Below, piece by piece: positions 1 through 11,766 of a stretch of DNA of 64,000 nucleotides. Position 1 is the first letter of the stretch; every line of letters begins with the position of its first letter. The position numbers and the translations under genes were made by a program. The notes under the pieces are model-generated. The model was not told where the DNA came from and made no database searches. It saw only the letters and a list, made by a program, of their open reading frames with translations. The stretch is from assembly GCA_037447655.1 (NCBI GenBank), contig JBBHKE010001814.1, positions 149,547-213,546 on the forward strand. The letters run 5' to 3'. This stretch comes from Zygnema cylindricum (lineage: Eukaryota > Streptophyta > Zygnematophyceae > Zygnematales > Zygnemataceae).

Positions 1-1589
1 ATCGACGCTGATTTCCATTCCAGCTCAAACTTCCGTCATCCGCGGTGGAACATCAACGTTTCAACCTTTAGAAGTGGAGAAGTTACTGGCATCACAAGCT
101 TCGCAAATTATAACCTCTCCGAATCCGATTCAACAATCGAGATTGAAGGTAACCCGTCAAAGAGTATCTAATCGAATACGTGCTAAACCAAAACAGCTCA
201 TTGAAGAAATGGAAGATGTGGGTTTAGCTTATTGTTTTATGGCGGCAGAGGGGAAACCGCAAACTTGGTTGATTATACTGATACTTTCTCACCAGTAGTC
301 AAGTTTAATAGTCTCAAAAGTTTAATAGCCTTAGGGGCAGCAAAGGGAATGCAAATGCATCAACTAGATATCAAAACTGCATTTCTTAATGGGGATTTAG
401 AGGAAGAAGTCAACATGGAACAACCAGAGGGCATGATAGAACCAGGAAAAGAACACATTGTTTGTAAACTCCACAAATCTAAATATGGTGTAAAACAAAG
501 TCCTAGGTGTTGGAACATTAAACTTGACACCGAAATGAGAAAAGAGGGCTTTAAGAGATGTCACACAGATAGAGCAGTTTACACTATTGGAGAAGACAAA
601 AGCTTAGTGATTGTCTCAGTTTATGTCGATGACATGAGTGTGTTTGGTTATCTGTCAGCCGAGATTGAAAAGGTCAAACGGTTCTTGAACAACAAATTTG
701 AGACGACTGACCTTGGAGAGTTAAGTTACCTTCTTGGTATAGAAATCAAAAACGATGTTTATACAGTCTCCATGAATCAACTGAAATATGCAGGAGAAGT
801 TTTAAAACGCTTTGGTATGGAAGATTCTATTCCCGTATCAACGCCTTTAGATCCGAGCCAAAAGCTTAAAAAGGAAATGAGTCCTAAGTCAAAGTTTGAG
901 AAAGAACAGATGAGGCAAGTCCCTTACAAAGAGGCAGTGGGTAGCTTGATGTACTTAATGGTTGGCACACGCCCTGATTTAGCTGCAGCTATAGGCTCAG
1001 TGCGTCAATTCATGCAGAACCCAGGTCTAGAGCATTGGTATGCTGTTAAACATATTTTACGTTATGTGAAAGGGACTATAAATTACGGCCTACAATTTTT
1101 GAAGAACACCGGAGACATTGATTTTTCCGGCTATGTTGATGCGGATTGGGGAGGCGACCTCGACACAAGGAGGAGCACTACCGGCTGGATTTTTACGTGT
1201 TCAGGAGGACCTATAAGTTGGAGTTCAAAACGTCAATCTTCTGTGGCATTATCAAGCACAGAGGCGGAATACGTGGCGGCTACTCAAGCAGCAAAAGAAG
1301 CTATTTGGCTTCGCAACTTTTATTCTGAGATAGGGTTTAAACCAATAGATGAAACTTTGATCCTCACAGATAATCACAGTAGCATTGCTTCGATAAAAAT
1401 CCAGTTTACCAAGCAAGGACAAAACATATAGACATTCAGACACATTTTGTAAGAGAACAGGTTGAAAAGAAAGTTATAAAGTTTGAGTTTGTTAGTTCAG
1501 CTCAACAAGCAGCAGATCACTTGACTAAAGCACTTCCTCGAGATAACTTTGTTGTTTGTAATCGGCTCACAGGAGTTGGTCCTATTTAG
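1..1589 (+). pseudogene. Ty1/copia Pol, C-terminal part (RT and RNase H), broken
   Basis: This is the reverse transcriptase and RNase H part of a copia polyprotein. The RT core runs from MQMHQLDIKTAFLNGD near 345 through the catalytic box VYVDDM near 625. The RNase H part shows VDADWGGD (about 1135-1158), RRSTTGW and SSTEAEY, then the conserved C-terminal TKHIDIQTHFVRE stretch at about 1420-1455, ending at a TAG near 1588. Three lesions are visible. Around 232-260 the frame jumps from a pre-RT linker (LAYCFMAAEG) straight into YTDTFSPVVKF, which implies an internal deletion. A single-base frameshift lies in the A run near 1395. The 5' part lies outside the window. Family assignment is certain; the copy cannot encode a full Pol. 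Confidence 0.93.
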
Positions 1590-1632
1590 TGAGGACAATT
1601 GATAGTATGCAAAGAATGACCCAGAGAAAGGG

Positions 1633-2192
1633 TGTTAAGATTTTTGCGTCCATTTTCAGCGAAGGACCAGAAAGTCAAAGTTGGTCAAAGTTGTTACGTG
1701 AGAGAGAAGTCAACCGGAGTCTTGTTAGTTATATGTACGGATGATAGACGTGAAGGTACATATACGTAGACGTGAAGTTTTCGTGAAAACGTGGTCCTTG
1801 ACTTGTAGTGTACGGGAAGTCAAGTAGCCGTAAATTTTGAGTATACGTGACGAAAAAGCATGCGGACATTTTGTACTTGGCGGTCTTTCATTGGTCTACG
1901 TGTGTCACAAGTTAGATTCTATTTCTTTACGTGACACGCAAGTTGCATAGGTCAACACGACACCTACACATATAAAAATGTACCAAAGCTATGCAATCAT
2001 CAATCGAATGATTCTCTCCAATTTTTTCCCTGCTGCTAGTTTTGCACTGAGTGCTTATTTTGTCGTGGAATTAATCTATCTTCTTTTCTTGTTCAGTAAT
2101 TAAGCCTTGCTTTCTCATATAGAGAATTGTTTTCCTTAGCTCCTTGTCTTGTAATTGATCGATCCTATGGCTATTTCTTCAGAATCTCAACA
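1633..2192 (+). mobile_element. 3' LTR of the copia element at 1-1589
   Basis: The repeat follows the pol stop by about 40 bases and is preceded by a purine tract (agagaaaggg, 1623-1632). It starts TGTTAAGA and probably ends TCTCAACA at 2192, an imperfect inverted pair. A TATA-like tataaaa lies at about 1971. The second LTR is outside the window, so the right edge is inferred from the CA terminus only. Confidence 0.6.
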
Positions 2193-3227
2193 GTTTTGGA
2201 TCTCTTATCAACGTAATGTTACCCTTCCAGTCTAAATTTAGAGAACAATTTAGTAGTATTTAAACTATTTATTTTTGTACATTCAATTTACCAATTATAT
2301 TGAGAAGACATTCTTTGATAGGATTTTTAATACCACAAAGTACTTAAAAAGAAAAAACACCACAGTACAAACGAAAACATTTATCACAAAAGAGAACAAG
2401 CGAATCGGCAAAAACGAAATGTATTTTAGCCGAAGCTTTTCTCCCACTCATAGTTTTACACGATCATGCACCCATTCTATAGATATGGAACACTAATTCA
2501 CAGCAAAAGTAGCCTTTGAGAATCAAAAAGTAGATAGGTTTGGGAGAAGCATAGGATTAAGATTAATAGAAAATATACGTTTAGCCAGCTTAGAAATGTT
2601 TTCATAGTAAAGGGGCCTCAAGGCGAAAGTTAAAGCGAGCCCTGATTGAGGTACAATGTTTCCTAAAGATTGTTCTATCAAAAGGTGCAATATTTTTCCA
2701 TGTTCTACTAAAAGAATCTCAAAAAAGAATGTACAAGAGTTGGAATAAAGTGGATGCCTCTGAGAGAGTATAACACTTGCGAGTTTACAATGAATTATGT
2801 AAAATCTATATGAATAATCGAGAGAGCTCTTTAAAAGCATCCTCAAGTGTTGGAGGAGTCCTCATTGCAACCTCTTCTAAAATAACGCATCTCAATTTTC
2901 TAAGTGTTAGAGTAGTAGGTAAAGGTTGTGGGAAAAGAAGAGGTGGTTGTTGCTGCGCTAAAAAGATCAAGGCCGCACACTGACGACTCAATCGGACCTT
3001 CGCAACGTCACTTGTTACTTGCGGTCAAGGGTAATTCTGTTTTACATTCGCCCAATGATGCATTTCATTGTATTGTAGAGAGACTATTGTGACACCGTCA
3101 TTAGTTTCTAGGTGTTGTCACGATTTTGTATTTTACTTCCCTAAAGTTCTTCACACAAGCGGCTTTTTGAGTGGTTACTTTTTTTTTGTATAGTTTTTAC
3201 TTTATCGTTGATTGATGTGATATTTTC
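2193..3227. other. AT-rich spacer, no gene recognised
   Basis: Only short open frames without recognisable motifs. A short G-rich stretch near 2920-2970 does not resemble any domain. I see nothing that supports a gene. Confidence 0.5.
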
Positions 3228-3560
3228 TAATGTTGATGTGATGTTTAGTTGATGTTGATAATGTTGATGTAATGTTTATAAAATGTTTGTATGATGTTTA
3301 TTTAGTTATGTTGTGATGTTTATTTAAAGATTACACAATGTTTATATAACACTCATGTAAAGTTTATATAATGTTCCTAAAGTGTTAATATAATATTTAT
3401 GTGATATTGTTTCTTTTGTGAAATGTTTATATAATGTATATATAATGTTCATGTAATGTTTATACAAAGCTCTTACAATGTTTCTGAGATATTTATAAAG
3501 TCTTTCTATAATGCCTTGTAATGTGGTTGAATTGTTTCTGTAATGCTTGTGTAATGTTTC
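3228..3560. repeat. Degenerate tandem repeat of an aatgtttatat-like unit
   Basis: Variants of (a)atgtttat(at), roughly 11-14 bases, recur about 25 times (for example aatgtttataaaatgtttg and tgatgtttatttag). The copies are diverged, as in an old minisatellite. No coding potential. Confidence 0.75.
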
Positions 3561-4246
3561 TCATTTTATATCCTTTTACACAGAATTTGTATACACATCA
3601 TACATGCGGTATTCTTATGATATGATAAAACATGTACGGTATTTTGTTTGGACGTCAAGAGCTTTGTCACGGCATCTGACGTCATCAAAAGCGTGGGAAA
3701 ATGACCCGATCCTCCGTGCAAATCGTTTTGGACATGACTTTATCATCGGTACGGAACCTTCGTTATACACCGTACTGCCACGTCAGCTATGTGTCGCTAT
3801 GTGCGCGTCGGTGCTGTACGCAATTTGACACGTGTTAACTACAAATTTATCCGCCGCTACGCTTTACTTATGTCAAAAACTGAAAGTTCAAATCGTGAGC
3901 TGTTAATACTGTTCATCGCATGTTCCGTANNNNNNNNNNCTTTTTTCCCGTGACTTAACCGCAATATATGAGATTATCGCTAACTGCCACATGAGATGTC
4001 TTCGTACGATCGTACAAGAGTGTCCGCAACTCACACCCATACAATATGCCTACTCTACGCGAGTTTAGTGCCAAGTTTTGTGCGCCTACCAAAGGCCTAC
4101 CATAAAAACGCCTACTTTTAAACTATGAAGAATCCAACAATTCCTTTATAAAAAGTCATCATTAGATCAACACCAATTTTGGTCTCCCCCTATGCACCAC
4201 GTCATACGCCGGAGCTTTCGTAAGCATATCCGCTAACAGTACTGTA
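3561..4246. other. Spacer with assembly gap
   Basis: Ten N occupy 3930-3939. The frame at 3547-3828 has no recognisable domain. The sequence is rich in the word cgtac/gtacgg, which recurs across the noncoding parts of this window and seems to mark repetitive DNA of this genome. Nothing else supported. Confidence 0.45.
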
Positions 4247-4807
4247 GAGTACACCGTCAATCGCTATTAGAGTATATAACGCCAATTCAGTGCCCTTTTT
4301 TCAAAAAAAAAAAAACCGAAATACAATCCATAATTCTATTTTTACCAATATTCTAATTAGGTTTTTTTTTCAATTAGCGTTAATAATGGAAGTACACTGC
4401 GATGGAAATAGTGTGGCGTACGGACAGGATATTTCCGTACGAAATGGGATTTTTTGAATTACAAAGGCATAAAAAGACACTTAACATTATTGCGCACACA
4501 TGTGAATGTGCACTGTAAGAAAGAGATGCAAACTCGTCGACAAAAATCACGTTCTCATATGTTCGTCGGTCGACCGTGTCAACAGCGCGACGGCGTACGA
4601 ATTGTCAGATTTTGTACGAATACACATATTACTGTAGACATCCAAAGGGTGGGTATTTATTATTCAGGACAACCCAAATTACAGTTAGAGATTAATTAGT
4701 ACATATATTTTTTTTCAAAAAGAAATAATTCCCGATTAGTGTTAATAACACTAATTTTTTTTAACGCTATTTATTCCTTTGCTCTAATAGCAATTGGCGG
4801 TGTACTG
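4247..4807. mobile_element. MITE, family M1, about 560 bp
   Basis: The ends form terminal inverted repeats: gtacaccgtcaatcgctatt at the left and the reverse complement of gtacaccgccaattgctatt at the right, two mismatches in about 24 bases. Inside is a segment with tagcgttaataat and an atagtgtgg..gtacgga block that reappears in the copy at 37322-38690. No transposase. Target-site duplication is not clear. Confidence 0.68.
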
Positions 4808-4832
4808 TACTGTAGTGTTGTGTATTAAAGGT

Positions 4833-5300
4833 AGAGGTCACAAAAGTCAAAATTTTAGATACCCGAAACCGACAATTTTTTTTTACCAAAATTTGAACAC
4901 CCAATACCCGACCAGGTTGTGTCACGCTCCTAAATTGTTAACCGTAAACCCGATACGCGTTTACAAAAATAAAAATTAACCGAAACTCGATTTTTAGGGA
5001 CCACCCGTACCAGCCCGTACCCGAATATGTAGAAAATTAATGGTACATCTCCCTCATACCTTCCACGATAACAAGAATAGAAAGTACAATAATGTTGGAT
5101 AGCATGGAGAGTAGAAAACCTTCATTTTTTTTCGTTTTTTGCTTACCCAACCGTACCCTATTTTTTTATTTTTTTTTGTTGGGAATCACACGCCCAAATC
5201 CGACCGGCCCCCAAAATTTGGCACCCGAATCCGTTCCGGATCCGACGCGGGCGGTCGAGTAACGGTCCGTTACGTATTCGGGTACCCGATTGCGACCTCT
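4833..5300 (-). mobile_element. MITE, family M2 (agaggtcgcaa ends)
   Basis: Begins agaggtcacaaaagtc and ends gattgcgacctct, inverted ends of about 11-13 bases. The interior, including the nearly identical block ccgttccggatccg, matches the element at 11330-11766 in opposite orientation and a partial copy at 11004-11166. Non-coding, non-autonomous; superfamily not assignable from the ends. Confidence 0.72.
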
Positions 5301-5578
5301 GCTATAAGTTAGTGAATAATTAACAACAACACTTTCTTGGAATTAACTACACTATATCATATCTTTATTCCTCGCTCCTTCATGGGGATCACTTAATATA
5401 TTAATTCTTTTAACGATAACTTATGTTGTTTGGTCAGAAAAACACTCACTACGAGTTAACGTGATTAAATCTAATCACAATGTGTTTTACAGTGGCTGAT
5501 TAATGGTCCTTCATGAAGTAGGCTGACTTTGATTCACAGTATAGGATAGAACCTAATGTTTTGTATCGGTAGCCGTTT
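5301..5578. other. AT-rich spacer between M2 and the inverted repeat
   Basis: No open frame or repeat recognised. Its counterpart on the right side of the inverted pair (11167-11329) is unrelated in sequence. Confidence 0.4.
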
Positions 5579-5859
5579 GTCAATAACCTATATGTCCCTT
5601 TCTTCGGCATACCTAATCGATATATTGGCACAATATATCCGTACGGGTGTTATCGCGATTAATAACCATATTATCAATTTTTTATCGCGAGAACACCGGT
5701 TCGATAACTCTTTGGGATAATTGTACGATTTCTATTGTATATATGTACATTTTACTCCACCGTACTGAACCGCCGTTTGTTTTGTTGTTATACAGGGTAC
5801 GTAACAGATTGTCATAGGTGGCATGGTACGCTATATACAATGAAATTTTTTTTATAGTA
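5579..5859 (+). repeat. 281-bp inverted repeat, left arm
   Basis: From gtcaataacctatatgtccc to tttatagta this arm is the reverse complement of 10723-11003 over all 281 bases, with no difference that I noticed. It contains two tatcgcgat-type blocks. Identity stops abruptly at both ends. The arms could be the terminal inverted repeats of a large foldback or DNA element, or two copies of one small element. Confidence 0.8.
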
Positions 5860-5864
5860 CCGTA

Positions 5865-7900
5865 CTACTTACAGTACGATTCACCGAACGGTATCCGTAC
5901 AAACACCCACCTCTTACTAAATATATCGCGATAATTTTTGTTTGTTCGGAACAATATATTGAGCCCTTTGACCGTTTGATATTCAATACATCCAATATCC
6001 AATTTATCGCGATAAATATTTACTCGATACACAACAACAATGTCCGCGGCTTCCTCCAAAGTATAAACGTACAAAAATTTGATCTTCTTCGAAGCGACCA
6101 AATCTAATATATAATGGCACTGAATCCCAATATGTTTTGTCCTCCTGTGGAAGACCGAATTTTTGACCAACGTCGTCGAACTCATACTAACAGAAAAGAA
6201 TTCAAGCAACCAAAAGAACCTCCCGATTCACCCAGCACCTTCTAAGTCCAAATTGACGCTTTAGATATATCACACGCCCTCATATATTCAACTTCGGTTG
6301 AATTGAGCGCAACTATCAATTAAAGGCAAGAACTCCAAAAAATTGTCACGCAGCCAAAAATAAAAACATAACTGGACGTAGACTTCCCTTTATCGAATTC
6401 GTCGTCCCAATCTACATCACAAAATCTAACACACTCCAACGACGTCAATCTTAATCGAATGAAAAATCTAATTTTGAATTGTGCATGCAATATATCTAAA
6501 AATTCACCTCACGGCCTCTAAATGAATCTTCTTGTGTGCCTCACAAAATTGGCTCACGACAAAAACCGCGGTCGAAATATCAGGTTGTGTTGCAACACTT
6601 AAATACATCAGACTTACAATAACCTCACGGTAAGGCACGTTGACTGCCTACTCTTCCTCAAATTTGCAATGTTGTACTTTTAAGTCAAGCTCCGTCAAAA
6701 CCGACTTAGAATCCAATATAGATGACTTCGATAATACTTCTCCTTAATACTACGCCTACGGAATTTTAATATCCTCATTTGCGAATCTTAAAACTTCTAC
6801 GCCAAAAATATATCGTACATCACCCAAATCTGTCACCTTGAAATATAGGCATAAGTAAGCCTTCAAATCCTTATTCGCGCCATGATGTCAAAAATCATTA
6901 CAAAATAATCCACGTAGACGGAAAATATGATTTGATCCTCCCTTTCGCCTTGAATGTAAGCGCCATAGTTCGAAACAATACGCACGAGTCCAAAATCTGT
7001 CAAGATTTTATGCAAAGGTAAATAGTAAGCGTTGGGCGCCCGTTTAAGTCCATACAAAGATTTTCGCGACCCCCATACATTTCTTTCCTTTGACATCACC
7101 CCCTCGGATACCTTCATATAAATTTCCTCCTCTAAATATGTATTTAATAACATAGTCTCTACGTCCATTTCGTGCACCTATTTATTACCAGCAGCGCCAA
7201 TAGCAATAATCATCCTCAAAAAATCAAACTTCAATGTTGGTGAATATGTTTTGGTGTAATCTATCCTTTTCCCTTTGTTGGAATCCCTTACACATTGATC
7301 GAGCCTTATTCTTCACAATTTCCTCTGATGCACCAATTTTTCTTTTAAAATCCACTCAGCACCTATAGTATTTTTCCCTTTCAGTAAACTTACCTACTTT
7401 ACTGTAAGGTTATCAATAATAGATTGAAGTTCATTCTCCCATGCCGATTTCCAATGCTTCTCCCTAACGCATGATTTGCGAGCTTCTATGTACAGTTGCG
7501 GGTCGTCCGACAAATTCTCACATAATGATTGTTATAAGAGAAAATCCTCCTACCTAGCTATTGAAATATAATAATGTGAATTCTCCACATTTCCCCTTTT
7601 CGATCTAAAGAGAGACGAATCGGCTTTTTTCCCTTGTTCTCTCTCATACCTCGCTACAGCTCAAACTCCCTTTTTTCCGGTTCCTCCTCGGTCGCACTTG
7701 GTCCACTAGATTTATAAGTCAAAGATTTCGAGCGTCCGAAGACATTGGGTAATTTCACGTTGAAAATCCCCTCCAATGTTTTCCAAATTTTAATTTTCCA
7801 AAAAATCTCCTACCCCCTCTCTTAATATTAGAGGTGGATTCCAACTTGATTTCCAAACTCGACGCCTCAATGTCGGGAAAATTACCTTAGTCCTCATCAA
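5865..7900 (-). pseudogene. Decayed copia Pol remnant
   Basis: Read on the minus strand, RT comes first (about 7177-6863: MDVETMLLNTYLEEEIYM, SLYGLKRAPNAYY, FSVYVDYF where the usual VDD is changed). It continues into SLMYLSVATQPDIST (about 6650-6580) and RNase H pieces near 6400, ending with RTKHIGIQCHY..LVASKKIKFLY and EEAADI near 6110-6000. A linker and integrase-proximal remnant extends to about 7900. Many stops and frameshifts; the catalytic VDD is lost. This is an old copy lying wholly between the two 281-bp arms. Confidence 0.8.
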
Positions 7901-9130
7901 AAAGAACTCCCACCTCTTTGATTGGCAAGAGGTTAATGTCACATATAGCTTCTATTCTTTGAGGAGCTGGTCAAACAAATAAGATTCTCTAATTTTTATT
8001 TATAAAAGAGATAGGTAAGCGTGGATTCAAGAGTCTTTGGGAAAATTTAGGTTTTATTTAATTTGCAAGACTGTTTTGGAGTAATGGAGCAAAAATTGAA
8101 AGGATCCAAGAGAGAGGATAATATCCCTCCTAAGAGTTGAGGGGGGGAGTACCTAACGGAGTACAACTAGTGATTTTCTTAGCCTTTTGTCACCAACAAG
8201 TCTACTATAGGCCCCTCGGATCGCAACTCCCACGATGGGGACACATCCGATAAATACCATTTAGATTAAGGATCTGATGGTGTCCAATCTTTCTTGCCTT
8301 TTGGGAATGTATTTTCTAATACTAGTCTCACTTAAAATGGTGGAAGTTAGAGGCGAAAATAAAATTTAGAGACGAGGGGTAGATCTCACATCGTTATGAA
8401 CGTCGCCTCACCCACCTTTTCTGGTCAGAGAGGAGGACACTGAAATCCAAGATCTTTTAAAAACTTGGAGTGGGAGGGGATTAAGCTCCTACTGTAGGAA
8501 AGAAAGAATTAGGGAAAATGGGAGAAAATGCCTATGAACAAGACGCCAATAGGGATGTCTCTCTAAGGAACCAAAGCTAAATTTTTGGCCAAGAGATTTA
8601 GATGTACAGGAAAGCCAAAATTGAAAGATGGAAACCACTAGAAGAAAAATAATGACGATGACCTCAATGCAAAATTTGCGGAAAGAGGGTGTGAGTTGCA
8701 TCTCAAAAAATGTGTAGTTTTGTAATCATGCGAATCGGAGTAGGAGATGACTCTTGTTGGAGAAGAGGTGAGTACGTCTATTAAGGGCTCAGATTCCTTG
8801 GTGGATCGCCCGTATGCGATCACAAAAGTTGGTTATAGAATGGAGTATATCCCTAACCATAGAAGATGGTTTAGGGATAAGGATAGGTAAAGAAAGGTCG
8901 TTGGATGAAAAAGAGGAAAAGTAGGGGAGGAAGTTGTGAGTGTGGGACACTTAAATGGAGACGAAAAAAGAATCGCTGATAACAACACAATTGACAGCCA
9001 CAGAAGAGAGAGGGCCGAAATTAATCCTTGTAAAAAAAAAAATCTTGGAATATATTATCTTGCGTGGAGTGCTTATGTTTTGTGTTGTTCATTGTTGCTT
9101 TTGCGTTCTCTATATTAACTTTGTTTGATT
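7901..9130. other. No gene recognised
   Basis: Purine-rich stretches (for example a run of g and ag at 8130-8150) and short frames without motifs. Possibly eroded retrotransposon sequence, since it lies between a pol remnant and a gag remnant, but I cannot show this. Confidence 0.35.
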
Positions 9131-9600
9131 ATGGATCCATCACCTAAAATGTTATTGTCACCAATGGTTGATGTCGAAAGATCTAGTATTACTGATTTAG
9201 GAAAAGTAAATGTATGATTTATGGAATGGAAATATGTTATTGCTTTTCATATTCGAAAAAAAGTTATGTATAACATCATTGTAATGGAAACAGGCTATAT
9301 CATACTTGCCACCTAAATATATTCTTACCCCAAATTTAGAAGTTGTTATTGGAGTTTTAGTGGGCTTACGGAATCCGCTACATTGTTTCAAATTCCAAAT
9401 TTGAACCCTACACCTTCATTAACGTAAGAAGCAACATATCACATGTGTGAATGCCTACAAACTAGAACTACCCATGTGGATTGCTTTCCTCTAGCATTTC
9501 TATTCCCTTGAGTCAAACAATGTGCTTTTTGTGTAATGTTCTACTCGGGTTAGCTAAACTTCCATTAAGGATGACTATTATGGACTCAAAATTACATTTA
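9131..9600 (+). pseudogene. Possible copia Gag N-terminal remnant
   Basis: An ATG at 9131 opens MDPSPKMLLSPMVDVE, followed after a stop by FMEWKYVIAFHIRKKVMYNI. That resembles the W-centred block at the start of copia Gag (FDG..F..WK..M...L). Several stops follow. The strand is opposite to the pol remnant at 5865-7900, so it is from another insertion. Assignment rests on one motif. Confidence 0.4.
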
Positions 9601-10433
9601 AGTAGGTGTTTTGCACTTTTCAGTGAACTACATACGATCTAGATGTAAACTTAAAGTTAGTATTTTCATAAAGTGTACACACTCTAAAATTCGTGTTTGC
9701 CCATACTTCACTTTAGTGGTCATACTTCATTTCCTAGACATTGGAGAATCTTTATTCCGAAAATATGCTTAAAAAAAAACCATCAAGGTAAAAAAGGTGT
9801 GTTATTCAAACATTGATTGACATATTTCTTCGCAAAAAAACATCGCTTATAACGTGGCACATTAAAAATACGGTAAATCCCCTCAATATTATAGGTTGGC
9901 GGACAAGCACGTCGTTGTATCAATTTGACCAATTTCAAGCATTATGAGGGTCGTTTTCAATTCATTTTACAAAATATGTTGACCGGCAAAAAAAAAACTT
10001 GTCGAGCTCAATGATTGCTATAGGCGCAAGGAAAAATATTGGTCTTGGAATTTTTTAAGTTTGTAATATGCCAAAAAAAAAAGATAAAATAAAGTTACCC
10101 ATGAAAATCTTTATATACCTTCTTAGTCGTCGCTCGAATGAAACTCATTCATTTTAAGCCTTGTAAAACTTTCGAGATGTGTAAAGCATCCTTTAGAAAA
10201 CGCAAAAAAATAAAAAAATCTCAAATTAGTTTTTTTCTCGGATTATTATTTATGTCGCTGGTTCATTATCGCTACTTGTTCTGTGGGGTCATTGCGAAAA
10301 CGACCTTGAAATAACCCAAAAATGATGGTCAAAGTGCGAAACAACTAGAGTTGCTTGTAGTCTACACTTCGAAAGTGTACCGTATTGGTACGACGGTGCT
10401 ATTAGGTTGCCTGATTACATTTGTCGCCTAATG
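9601..10433. other. AT-rich spacer, no gene recognised
   Basis: Homopolymer A/T runs and short frames only. Nothing supported. Confidence 0.4.
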
Positions 10434-10497
10434 GACCGTTATCTCAGTGTTTGAGCAATATAGATCGACCGATCGCAGGTTCGAATTCGGAACGGTC
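10434..10497 (+). other. tRNA-like sequence (tRNA pseudogene or SINE head)
   Basis: Seven bases at the start (gaccgtt) pair perfectly with seven at the end (aacggtc), like an acceptor stem. Between them lie an A-box-like ttatctcagtgtttgagc and a B-box-like ggttcgaattc. The total is only 64 bases, the T stem does not pair and I see no anticodon stem. It is therefore not a functional tRNA; a tRNA-derived SINE or pseudogene fits best. Confidence 0.5.
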
Positions 10498-10722
10498 ATT
10501 TCACTATAGTAATAGAGATAGAGTAGAATAAATTTTTAAGGCATTACGATTTTACTAGTGTTGTGTTTTGGTAAAAAACTTATAGCCATAAAACTTGTTA
10601 CTGATAGTTATAGATTATCGAACGGTGAGGGGTCGCAATATATCGCTCCGAGACCAACAAATTCCTTATCGGCAATAAGTGAAAAAAAAATATGTAACGT
10701 TATATAATAGTATTTTATAATA

Positions 10723-11003
10723 TACTATAAAAAAAATTTCATTGTATATAGCGTACCATGCCACCTATGACAATCTGTTACGTACCCTGTATAACAACAA
10801 AACAAACGGCGGTTCAGTACGGTGGAGTAAAATGTACATATATACAATAGAAATCGTACAATTATCCCAAAGAGTTATCGAACCGGTGTTCTCGCGATAA
10901 AAAATTGATAATATGGTTATTAATCGCGATAACACCCGTACGGATATATTGTGCCAATATATCGATTAGGTATGCCGAAGAAAGGGACATATAGGTTATT
11001 GAC
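10723..11003 (-). repeat. 281-bp inverted repeat, right arm
   Basis: Reverse complement of 5579-5859 (see left arm). The outer edge (ttattgac) is followed directly by a partial M2 MITE, the inner edge (tactataaa) by AT-rich sequence. The arms are 4863 bases apart. Confidence 0.8.
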
Positions 11004-11166
11004 TTTTGTTTGACCGACCGTAACTGACCGTTTTTTTTTTCTTGGTGAGTCAACCGACCGTAACCGCCCGACCCCCAAAATTTGGCAACCGAATCCGTTC
11101 CGGATCCGGCGCGGGCGGTTGGTTAATGGTCGGTCACGGTTTCGGTTGACCGTTTGCGACCTCTGC
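11004..11166 (+). mobile_element. MITE M2, partial copy
   Basis: Contains cccccaaaatttggcaaccg and ccgttccggatccggcgcgg, and ends gtttgcgacctct. It matches the right-hand third of the copy at 4833-5300 in the same reading direction. The left end is missing where it meets the 281-bp repeat. Confidence 0.65.
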
Positions 11167-11329
11167 CCTGCTTCACTTTAATATATCGCGATACAAGTTT
11201 ATCGTTATATCGGCCGATATAACGCAAAAAAGTCGCAATATTGAACTTCTCCTTATATTGAGGTGATATATTGATTACCGGGTACCAAAAAATAGGTATA
11301 TTTAAAATATCAACAAGTGGCCTTCAATC

Positions 11330-11766
11330 AGAGGTCGCAATCGGGTACCTGGATCGTTATCTGACCGTTACTCGACCGCCCGCGTCAGATCCGGAATGGA
11401 TTCGGATGCCAAATTTTTGGAGCCAGTCTTATTCGGGCGGGTGATTCATAAGGTCGGGTAAGCAAAAAACGAAAAATATGAAGGTTTTCTACTTTCCATA
11501 CTAACTAACATTATGTACTTTCTAGTCTAGGCATCGTGGAAGGTATGAGGGAGATGTACCATTAATTTTGTACATATTCGTGTACGGGCAGGTACGGGTA
11601 GTCGCTAAAAATAGAGTTTCGGTTAGCTTTTTTTTAGTAAACGAGTATCGGGTAACTGGTAACAATTTAGGAGAGTGACATAACCCGGTAGGGTATCGGG
11701 TGTTCAGATTTTGGAAAAAAAAAATGTCGGTTTCGGGCATTTTAAATTTTGACTTTTGCGACCTCT
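11330..11766 (+). mobile_element. MITE, family M2
   Basis: Begins agaggtcgcaatcgggtacc and ends gacttttgcgacctct, so the inverted ends agaggtcgcaa are intact. The interior is the reverse complement of 4833-5300 with scattered differences. No coding sequence and no clear target duplication. Confidence 0.74.

Noticed and set aside
1146-1328. Second frame overlapping copia RNase H
   Set aside because: Shadow of the RNase H frame.
5579-5859. The 281-bp arm as an LTR of the enclosed copia
   Set aside because: The arms are inverted, not direct, relative to each other.
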